Shown one piece after another: positions 6,927 to 13,623 of a DNA stretch of 13,623 nt. The notes beneath the pieces were generated by a model. The model did not search any database and was not told the DNA's origin. It worked only from the letters and a program-made list of their open reading frames with translations. Origin of the DNA: CAZTZL01 sp964617625 (GTDB lineage Bacteria > Zhuqueibacterota > QNDG01 > DSAB01); assembly GCA_964617625.1 (NCBI GenBank), contig CAZTZL010000078.1, forward strand, positions 1 through 13,623, read 5' to 3'. The translations under genes were made by a program, and so were the position numbers. Position 1 is the first letter of the stretch, and each line of letters begins with the position of its first letter.

Positions 6927-8192
6927 GTGACAGTCAATTTGATGTATTGGATTCCGGCGATTTTTATCTTTATCGTCTCTGCCTGTTTTGCCCAGGATGA
7001 CATTTCAGCCAAACTGACAGCGGAAGCCATTGATGCCCGCATTTCGGAGATTCGTATGGGGGACATGATGATACAAACAAAACCGGGTGCCGAGGTAAAA
7101 GTGGAACAGGTACGCCACGAGTTTTTGTTCGGTACGGCAGTCGCAAATTCAGTTGCGGAAAACCACGCAAATGCCATGTCGCCGGAAGACAGGAAAATGT
7201 ATCTCAAAACGATTGAGGAGAATTTTAACTACGCCGTGCACGAAAACGCCCTGAAATGGTACGATTGTGAAATCAAGAAGGATTCCGTGGATTATGCCGT
7301 GGCCGACCGGATATGGGAGCTCTGCCACGAACGCAACATACCGATGCGCGGGCACTGCATTTTCTGGGAGAAAGACGAATACATCATGCCGTGGCTGAAG
7401 GAATTGAATACTGACGAACTGCGGGGAAAGGTGATTCAGCGCGCAATGGATGTGACCCGTCATTTTAAAGGACGGATCACGGAGTTCGACCTGAATAATG
7501 AGATGATCAACGGCGATTTTTTCCGCCGTCGTCTGGGTTACGGAATTGTTAATGAAATGGCATTCGCGGCCAAAGCGGGTAATCCCGATATTACATTGTT
7601 TGTCAACGATTACGGCGTTCTTGTCGAACGCAACTTCAATGCCAGTTCCTACATCACCCAAATTAAAAACCTGCTTGCCAGCGGTGTTCCGATCGGCGGC
7701 ATCGGATGTCAGTCCCACACGATTACATCGGATGAGGCCAACTCCACCGGTCTGGCTGCCACAACACCCGAACGTTTCCAGGGAACGCTGGACAAGCTGG
7801 CGAAATTCAATTTGCCGATTAAAATCACCGAGTGCCTTTTTACCGCGGATAAAGAAGAAGACATTGCCAAAGAACTCCGCAAGTATTTCCCGATCTGTTT
7901 CGCGCACCCCGGTGTGGAAGCCATCGTGATGTGGGGATTCTGGGAGGGCGACCACTGGCAGCCGCAAACAGCCATGTGGAAAAAAGACTGGACGCCGACT
8001 CCCCAGGCTTTAGCGTACCGCGATCTGGTGTTCAACAAATGGTGGACTAAAACATCCGGCAAAGCGGATAAGAAAGGCACATTCAAAACCCGCGCGTTTT
8101 ACGGGGATTATAAAATCACATCAAACGGAGTGACAAAAAAAGTGACCTTCAGCAAGAAAGATAAATCTCCCATTCAGGTCACTTTTGAATAG
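6927..8192 (+). CDS. Secreted GH10 family glycoside hydrolase (endo-1,4-beta-xylanase type)
   Basis: Predicted 421 aa exported enzyme of glycoside hydrolase family 10, whose members hydrolyse xylan. The GTG start has GGGAGA 7 nt upstream. A hydrophobic leader (about 7-22) ends VSACFA-Q: either signal peptidase I cleaves before Gln23, or Cys20 is a lipoprotein cysteine (V-S-A-C fits a lipobox). Residues 42-69 (RMGDMMIQ ... RHEFLFG) match the short beta module preceding the barrel in plant-like GH10 proteins. Catalytic features are in order: RGHCIFW at 141-147, NNEM with acid/base Glu192, GIGCQSH with His264, ITE with nucleophile Glu302, and WGFWEGDHW at 336-344. The canonical WDxxNE is FDLNNE here. 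A Lys-rich tail of about 45 residues (377-421) may be a small beta-sheet module. Xylanase specificity is inferred from family only; other GH10 substrates are possible. Confidence 0.92.
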   Translation: MTVNLMYWIPAIFIFIVSACFAQDDISAKLTAEAIDARISEIRMGDMMIQTKPGAEVKVEQVRHEFLFGTAVANSVAENHANAMSPEDRKMYLKTIEENFNYAVHENALKWYDCEIKKDSVDYAVADRIWELCHERNIPMRGHCIFWEKDEYIMPWLKELNTDELRGKVIQRAMDVTRHFKGRITEFDLNNEMINGDFFRRRLGYGIVNEMAFAAKAGNPDITLFVNDYGVLVERNFNASSYITQIKNLLASGVPIGGIGCQSHTITSDEANSTGLAATTPERFQGTLDKLAKFNLPIKITECLFTADKEEDIAKELRKYFPICFAHPGVEAIVMWGFWEGDHWQPQTAMWKKDWTPTPQALAYRDLVFNKWWTKTSGKADKKGTFKTRAFYGDYKITSNGVTKKVTFSKKDKSPIQVTFE

Positions 8193-8330
8193 AAAAACAG
8201 GATACGAACTCCGCTTTCTGTTATTTGCTCAACTCTTTTTCAAAAGCAGGCCAAAATTTTTAATGGTTTGGTCTGGTCACTGTTAAAAATATTCGTGAAA
8301 CCACTAATCTTGAAGTTTAGTACAAAATAA
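8193..8330. other. Intergenic region before the efflux operon
   Basis: This 138-bp stretch should contain the end of the GH10 transcript and the promoter of the efflux operon. No GC-rich hairpin followed by a T tract was found. An imperfect inverted repeat, TGGTCAC at 8274-8280 with GTG-AA-ACCA at 8295-8303, could be an operator; the match is short with a 2-nt bulge. No -10/-35 pair was convincing. Confidence 0.35.
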
Positions 8331-9662
8331 ATGAACTTCCTTGTTATACAACCAATCCGAAATTTTGGAATCCAAAAAATGAGAACTTTTATTCTATCGA
8401 TATTCATGTTGTTTTTACCGGGATTTTTAAACGCCCAGTCCCGGGATTTTAATTATTATCTGGATCAGGCAAAAATGAACAGTCCGTTAATTTTAAAAAA
8501 TAAAAATGAGAATAAAATTATTGAACTTGATTTAAAACAAATCAAAAGTACTCTCAGAAAACCCGAAATCAATCTGGAAGCCAATGTTTTGTTTTCCCCT
8601 ATTATTGTACATGACAACGGGTCAGATCATTTTGAGTGGGTGTCCGCTAATGCAGACAATTATACCGGTTACGATTTGGCAGCTACGGATGGCGGCCAAT
8701 ACCAGGCATTCGTTTCGGTAAAACAGCCTCTTTTCACACAATCAAAGTATCGATGTTATTTAAATCAGGCTGGCATATTACATCATATTAATGAGAACAG
8801 CATTGCACTGACGATTCATGAATTGGAGCGGCTTGTTTGTGATCAGTATATTCTTTGCCTGAAATCAAAAATACAAATCGAAAACAGTTTATCGCTTTTA
8901 AATGAACTTGACAATCAATTGCTGATCCTGCACAAATTAGTTGAAAGCGCCATTTATAAACAGACCGATTTAATGCTTTTACAAATTGAACGTCAGAACT
9001 ATGAGGGCGACGCTATTACTTATCAGACTGAATATAAAAACAACCTCTACGATTTGAATCTTATCTGCGGGATCAATGACACGGGTCTGGTCAATATTCA
9101 GGATATAAATTTACAATTCAATCCAGGGAATATAACTGATTCACAATTTTTGATTTCGTATCAACTTGACAGTTTAAACGTGATGGCCGAACAGGTGATC
9201 AATGAACAAAAATACAAACCGCAATTGGATTTATTCGCCAATGCGGGTCTAAATGCTGTTTATCAGCCTTCACTGAACCGGCTTGGATTCAGCACCGGCA
9301 TCACATTAAGCTGGAATATTTTCGACGGCAACCAACGAAAATTACAAAGGGAAAAATCGATCATTGAATTACAAACGCTTGAATTTGAAATGAAAAATTT
9401 CAAAATGCAAAACGATATGAATAAAAATAAAATACTAAATCAAATTAACTCGCTCAACCAAAGAGAGAGCCTTACAGAAGAACAAATTAATCGATACGAC
9501 GAACTGCTTGCCGCCTATTCAAGAGAACTGTCGCAGGGAGAAGTTAACGTGATGGACTTTAAAAATTTATTGAAAGATATAGCCTCCAAAAAACAGGAAA
9601 ACCTGTTCCTGAAAATGGAAAAGCAAGCTTTGATCAATTCATACAATTATTATAACTATTAA
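8331..9662 (+). CDS. TolC-like outer-membrane efflux protein
   Basis: Outer membrane efflux protein (OEP/TolC family), the exit channel of the pump encoded by this operon. The frame opens at an ATG at 8331 (443 aa), but the ATG at 8379 (residue 17) is the more likely start: it begins MRTF, has a weak GGAA 8 nt upstream and gives an ordinary signal peptide ending FLNA-Q (427 aa). After cleavage the protein is mostly helical, with long charged alpha segments at about 38-75, 145-250 and 335-440. The second membrane-strand region (about 295-332) has the family's KPQLDLFANAGL ... LSWNIFDGNQRKL pattern, and a first strand region lies around 80-135. The C-terminus is Tyr/Asn-rich. Length is close to TolC family norms. 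The adaptor gene follows after 10 bp. Confidence 0.9.
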   Translation: MNFLVIQPIRNFGIQKMRTFILSIFMLFLPGFLNAQSRDFNYYLDQAKMNSPLILKNKNENKIIELDLKQIKSTLRKPEINLEANVLFSPIIVHDNGSDHFEWVSANADNYTGYDLAATDGGQYQAFVSVKQPLFTQSKYRCYLNQAGILHHINENSIALTIHELERLVCDQYILCLKSKIQIENSLSLLNELDNQLLILHKLVESAIYKQTDLMLLQIERQNYEGDAITYQTEYKNNLYDLNLICGINDTGLVNIQDINLQFNPGNITDSQFLISYQLDSLNVMAEQVINEQKYKPQLDLFANAGLNAVYQPSLNRLGFSTGITLSWNIFDGNQRKLQREKSIIELQTLEFEMKNFKMQNDMNKNKILNQINSLNQRESLTEEQINRYDELLAAYSRELSQGEVNVMDFKNLLKDIASKKQENLFLKMEKQALINSYNYYNY

Positions 9663-9672
9663 AGGAACCGTA

Positions 9673-10581
9673 ATGAAAAACACAATTTGTTTATTATCCA
9701 CAATTTTAATATTTCTGATCATTTCTTCCTGCAAGAAAAAAGGCGACACTCAGGAAGAACAGCCGCCCGCAGTTTCCGTGAAAGCGATACCGATTAACCA
9801 GGGCGATATTGAAAACAATATCAGTTTAAACGGCAAAACAATTTATTTGAAAAAAAATGCGATTGCCTCTCCTATTACAGGTTATATCGCAAAGATAAAT
9901 ATCAAATTCGGTGATATCGTTCGGAAAAATGATGTTCTATTTGAAATACAAACCAAAGAAAGTAAAGCCTTGGAAAACACCGGTACATTGAGTGACAACA
10001 TGGGACTTATTAAAGTATTGGCTTCTTCTGATGGAACGATCTATGAGTTGAATATTACCGAAATCGGTGGTTATGTGATGGAAGGCAGTCTCCTGTGCAG
10101 TATTATCGAGAATGAAGATTTAACGGTACAGGTCAATGTACCTTTCGAATATGACACACTGTTGAAAACGGGATTAAAATGTAAAATATTTTTGTCTGAC
10201 AATACAGTATTCGATGGGAATATTTATAAAATACTGCCCATCATTAACGAAACAGACCAGACCCAGATTGTTTTAATTAAACCGGTTACCATCAGGCAAC
10301 TGCCGGAAAATTTAAACCTGACAGTTCAGTTTGTAAATACAAAACACATCAATTCCTTTTTAATCCCCAGAAAAGCGGTAATGACCAACGAAATGCAGAA
10401 CGAATTCTGGGTCATGAAAATTATCAATAATAACTTGGCTGTGAAAGTACCCTTTCTCAAAGGAATTGAAAACGATAGTCTGGTAGAAATTTTATCGCCC
10501 GATTTAAATATTAATGATTGGGTAATCAGTGAAGGTGCCTACGGCCTGCCTGACAGCACAATTGTAAGAATTGAAAAATAA
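9673..10581 (+). CDS. RND periplasmic adaptor lipoprotein, short form
   Basis: Membrane fusion protein that links the RND permease to the TolC-like channel; 302 aa against about 380-400 for AcrA-like adaptors. AAAGGAA precedes the ATG. The signal peptide ends in a clear lipobox (I-S-S-C, Cys20), so the mature protein should be lipid-anchored. The first lipoyl half-motif (about 63-92; ASPITGYIAKI, GDIVRKNDVLFEI) and the second (about 114-146; SSDGTIYEL, GGYVMEGSLL) are separated by only about 20 residues, too few for the coiled-coil hairpin of typical adaptors. A beta-barrel domain (about 150-224) and a membrane-proximal domain (about 227-301, IPRKAV ... VISEGAYGLPD) follow. It lies between the channel and permease genes with gaps of 10 and 2 bp, so its role is secure despite the reduced architecture. 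Confidence 0.9.
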   Translation: MKNTICLLSTILIFLIISSCKKKGDTQEEQPPAVSVKAIPINQGDIENNISLNGKTIYLKKNAIASPITGYIAKINIKFGDIVRKNDVLFEIQTKESKALENTGTLSDNMGLIKVLASSDGTIYELNITEIGGYVMEGSLLCSIIENEDLTVQVNVPFEYDTLLKTGLKCKIFLSDNTVFDGNIYKILPIINETDQTQIVLIKPVTIRQLPENLNLTVQFVNTKHINSFLIPRKAVMTNEMQNEFWVMKIINNNLAVKVPFLKGIENDSLVEILSPDLNINDWVISEGAYGLPDSTIVRIEK

Positions 10582-10583
10582 TT

Positions 10584-13500
10584 ATGGAAAAGCTATTTCT
10601 CCGGTTTAGAAGTCCAATAAGTGTTATTTTGGTGCTTATTTTAATGGGCGGTGCATTTTCATATAAAAATATGAAGACTTCGCTTTTCCCGAATATTACT
10701 TTTCCAAAAATAAAAATAATAGCGGATAATGGGGAACAACCGGTAGATAAAATGATGGTTACGGTTACCAAACCGCTCGAAAATGCCATTAAAAAAGTCG
10801 AAAATCTTAATCTGATACGCAGTACGACCAGCATTGGAAGCTGCGAGATTTCGGCCTTTATGGAATGGGGTTCGAACATTGATCTGGATAAACAGCGGGT
10901 CGAATCGCAAATTGCCCAGATTAAAAACAGTCTACCGGCAGAGGTCCAAATTACAATAGAGAAAATGAACCCTTCTATTTTACCTGTTATGGGGTATTCT
11001 TTACAATCAACATCTAAAAACCAGGTAGAATTGAAGATGATAGCAGAATATATTGTAAAACCATATCTTTCCCGCATAGAAGGAGTAGCATCTGTCGATA
11101 TAATTGGCGGAAAAGAAAAAGAATATCGAATTATCCTTGATCAGCAAAAATTGAGTTTATTGAAAATAAATCCACAGGAAATATATAATGCTATTCAACA
11201 AACCGATTTTATAAATTCAAATGGATATACTATTGATTACAGCAGACTATATTTAACCGTTACCGATGCTACTATCAAAAACAAACAGCAGCTCGAAAAC
11301 CTGATTCTTTTCGATGACGCCATCCGTAAAATAAAAATCTCAGACATTGCAAAGGTTGAAATATCGGAAAGCACGGAATATGTTAAAATCAACGCCGACG
11401 GAAAAGATGTGCCTTTAATAGCGGTCATTAAACAACCAAACAGCAATTTGATCGATGTATCAAAGCAGGTGGCTGAAAAAGCCGGGAAACTCAATGATAT
11501 TCTACCCAAAGGAGTCGTATTAAAACCGTACTATAACCAGGCTGAGTTTGTGAACAGCAGCATCAGAAGTATTATCGATGTCCTCTGGATTGGTCTGCTT
11601 CTGGCAATGGTTGTCGTGATTATTTTCCTGCGCTCGTTAAAAGCGAGTGCCGTCATTCTAATAACGATTCCACTCACACTGGCTCTGACTTTTATCACCC
11701 TGTCTTCCATTGGTTTCGATTTTAATATTATGACCATAGGCGCGATTGCTGCGGCCATTGGTTTAATTATTGATGATGCGATTATTGTGCTGGAACAAAT
11801 TCACCGCACGCAGGAAGAATATCCGAAACAAAAACCAAAAGAGTTAATAGGCAAAACCATTCAATTTTTATTCCCCGCCATGGTAAGTTCATCCCTCAGC
11901 ACCATTGTTATTCTCATTCCTTTTCAATTGATGTCCGGAGTTGCCGGGGCCTATTTCAAGATTCTTACCGAAACCATGATTATTACCCTTCTCTGTTCAT
12001 TTGTCATTACCTGGCTTGGCCTGCCCGTAATCTATTTGCTTTTTTCGACGAACAAAACAGGCACAAAAGCCATTCAATTGAGTCATGCTCAAAACCGTCA
12101 ATGGATAGAATTTTTTATCACCAGGCCCTATTTAAGCGGTGCGATTACTCTGTTCTTGATATTGAGTATATATTTCGTTATGCCAGAACTTCCAACAGGA
12201 TTTTTACCGGAAATGGACGAAGGTTCCATTGTTTTGGATTTCGATTCTCCCCCGGGCACGTCTCTCGAAGAAACCGACAGAATGCTTACGGAAGTGGATA
12301 AAATTATTGAAAGCATCCCGGAAGTAAAAACGTATTCGAGACGCATAGGGACACAAATGGGATTTTTTATTACCGAACCCAATAGTGGTGACTACCTGAT
12401 TGAATTGTATAAAAACAGAAAGAGAACAACCGGAGAAATTTCCAATGATATTCGTTTAAAAGTTGAAAGTGCGTTACCTGCTCTTACCGTAGATTTTGGA
12501 CAAGTAATTACGGATATGTTAGGCGATTTAATGAGCAGCGTACAGCCCATAGAAATAAAAATATTTGGTGACAATCACGATAAACTGAAAGCATTGTCGA
12601 AACAGGTGGCCGACAGTGTTACGACGATTAATGGAACTGCCGATGTTTTTGACGGCATTGTAATTGCCGGGCCCATGCTTAAAATTATTCCGAGAGAAGA
12701 TAAATTAAAACAATTTGGATTGAATCCTTCTGACTTACACACTCAAATTGAAACCTACCTTGCAGGAACAGTGGTTGGTTCAATCCCAGAAAAAGAACAG
12801 CTTACCGATATCCGGATGATTTTTCCACATAATAACAGAACTCCTGTTGAAAAAATAAAGCAGGTCAAAATATGCACGTCCTCGGGAGAATATTTGCCTG
12901 TAAGCAAATTTGCTGATTTCTCCATTCAAAGCGGTCTTTCTGAAATTAAGCGTGAAAACCTGCAGACGATGGGCGTGGTAACAGCAAGACTGAACAATCG
13001 TGACCTGGGAAGTGTGATGAAGGACATTCAGCGCAAACTCGTAAAAATTAATTTGCCTTCCTCTTACCAGATAGTATATGGCGGATCATATGCCGAACAA
13101 CAAAATTCTTTTGCTGAATTACTGAAAATTCTTATTATGGGCGGCCTGTTGGTATTCACTGTTGTATTGTTTATGTTTAAAAGCCTGAAACTTTCCTTAA
13201 TCGTACTTTTCATTAGTATTACAGGAATATCAGGCAGTGTGATTGCATTGTTCCTGACTCGCACACCGTTGAACGTTGGAAGTTATACGGGTTTGATTAT
13301 GATTATTGGCATCATTGGAGAAAATTCCATTTTTACCATTCATAAGTTTTTATTTGAATTGAAAAGTGCAACAGTCAACAATGCGCTGATTTCTGCCATT
13401 TCAGCACGTTTGCGGCCTAACTTAATGACTGTTTTGGGTGCCATCGCGGCGCTGGCACCTTTGGCTGCCGGCATCGGCACTGGGGCTCAAATGCACCAGC

Positions 13501-13604
13501 CGCTTGCCATTGCAGTAATCGGAGGATTTATTATTGCATTACCATTGCTATTAATTGTTTTGCCAAGTATTCTCAAAATGGTTTATAAAAACTCGAAACC
13601 ATAG
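10584..13604 (+). CDS. RND efflux permease (AcrB/CzcA superfamily)
   Basis: Inner-membrane proton-driven RND exporter, 1006 aa (AcrB is 1049). It has the duplicated layout: TM1 (about 10-28), periplasmic porter domain, TM2-TM6 (about 330-487), TM7 (about 518-535), a second periplasmic loop (about 536-842) and TM8-TM12 (about 845-1000). TM4 has GLIIDDAII with Asp397 and Asp398, as in AcrB D407/D408. TM11 keeps RLRPNLMT, with Arg942 and Thr949 matching AcrB R971 and T978. TM10 reads GIIGENSIFTIHKF, so the AcrB K940 position is Glu913. The segment LPTGFLPEMDEGS ... PGTSLEET (537-563) resembles heavy-metal exporters as much as drug exporters. The substrate is therefore undecided between hydrophobic compounds and metal ions. 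The start lies 2 bp after the adaptor stop, implying coupled translation. Confidence 0.93.
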   Translation: MEKLFLRFRSPISVILVLILMGGAFSYKNMKTSLFPNITFPKIKIIADNGEQPVDKMMVTVTKPLENAIKKVENLNLIRSTTSIGSCEISAFMEWGSNIDLDKQRVESQIAQIKNSLPAEVQITIEKMNPSILPVMGYSLQSTSKNQVELKMIAEYIVKPYLSRIEGVASVDIIGGKEKEYRIILDQQKLSLLKINPQEIYNAIQQTDFINSNGYTIDYSRLYLTVTDATIKNKQQLENLILFDDAIRKIKISDIAKVEISESTEYVKINADGKDVPLIAVIKQPNSNLIDVSKQVAEKAGKLNDILPKGVVLKPYYNQAEFVNSSIRSIIDVLWIGLLLAMVVVIIFLRSLKASAVILITIPLTLALTFITLSSIGFDFNIMTIGAIAAAIGLIIDDAIIVLEQIHRTQEEYPKQKPKELIGKTIQFLFPAMVSSSLSTIVILIPFQLMSGVAGAYFKILTETMIITLLCSFVITWLGLPVIYLLFSTNKTGTKAIQLSHAQNRQWIEFFITRPYLSGAITLFLILSIYFVMPELPTGFLPEMDEGSIVLDFDSPPGTSLEETDRMLTEVDKIIESIPEVKTYSRRIGTQMGFFITEPNSGDYLIELYKNRKRTTGEISNDIRLKVESALPALTVDFGQVITDMLGDLMSSVQPIEIKIFGDNHDKLKALSKQVADSVTTINGTADVFDGIVIAGPMLKIIPREDKLKQFGLNPSDLHTQIETYLAGTVVGSIPEKEQLTDIRMIFPHNNRTPVEKIKQVKICTSSGEYLPVSKFADFSIQSGLSEIKRENLQTMGVVTARLNNRDLGSVMKDIQRKLVKINLPSSYQIVYGGSYAEQQNSFAELLKILIMGGLLVFTVVLFMFKSLKLSLIVLFISITGISGSVIALFLTRTPLNVGSYTGLIMIIGIIGENSIFTIHKFLFELKSATVNNALISAISARLRPNLMTVLGAIAALAPLAAGIGTGAQMHQPLAIAVIGGFIIALPLLLIVLPSILKMVYKNSKP

Positions 13605-13623
13605 TAAAACAGGCACAACAGTT

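Noticed and set aside
7149..7967. Long minus-strand open frame (272 codons) inside the GH10 gene.
   Set aside because: It mirrors the GH10 reading frame, has no family similarity, and all catalytic GH10 motifs are on the plus strand.
8267..8297. Possible Bacteroidota promoter: TTTG, 19 nt, then TATTCGTG, upstream of the efflux operon.
   Set aside because: The second element has two mismatches to TAnnTTTG. One weak match in AT-rich DNA is not enough to call it.
10526..11077. Minus-strand open frame of 183 codons over the adaptor/permease junction.
   Set aside because: Antisense to two strongly supported genes; no start signal or domain of its own.

Overview
The window looks like chromosomal DNA of a Gram-negative bacterium. 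It encodes an outer-membrane TolC-type channel, lipobox-bearing periplasmic proteins and a secreted glycosidase. The signal peptide style (cleavage just before 'AQ'), the PD40/TPR/haem protein and the short lipoprotein adaptor suggest Bacteroidota or a relative in the FCB group (for example Calditrichota or KSB1-like). That placement is inference; there is no rRNA or marker gene here. No tRNA, rRNA, CRISPR array, insertion sequence or integrase was seen.

Left part, minus strand (about 1-5602). Four genes read leftwards: a membrane-anchored PD40 (TolB-like)/TPR protein with one CxxCH haem motif, hypF, a small DUF5658-like membrane protein, and hypC. HypF and HypC make and deliver the cyanide ligands and iron of the [NiFe]-hydrogenase active site, so this is part of a hydrogenase maturation locus. 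The remaining genes (hypD, hypE, hydrogenase subunits) may lie beyond the left edge. hypF has no normal start codon in a position that keeps its acylphosphatase motif intact.

Middle, plus strand (5879-8192). After a non-coding divergent region of about 276 bp come a FabK/nitronate-monooxygenase family flavoprotein, starting at a TTG with a good Shine-Dalgarno, and a secreted GH10 xylanase-family enzyme 31 bp downstream. They are probably co-transcribed but have no obvious shared function.

Right part, plus strand (8331-13604). This is a tightly packed tripartite efflux operon: TolC-like outer-membrane protein, periplasmic adaptor lipoprotein and RND permease. Intergenic gaps are 10 bp and 2 bp. 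It is more AT-rich than the rest of the window. The adaptor lacks room for the usual alpha-helical hairpin. The permease has drug-exporter-type Asp-Asp in TM4 but a Glu where AcrB has its TM10 Lys, so the pump is an unusual mixture. No regulator gene accompanies it inside the window.
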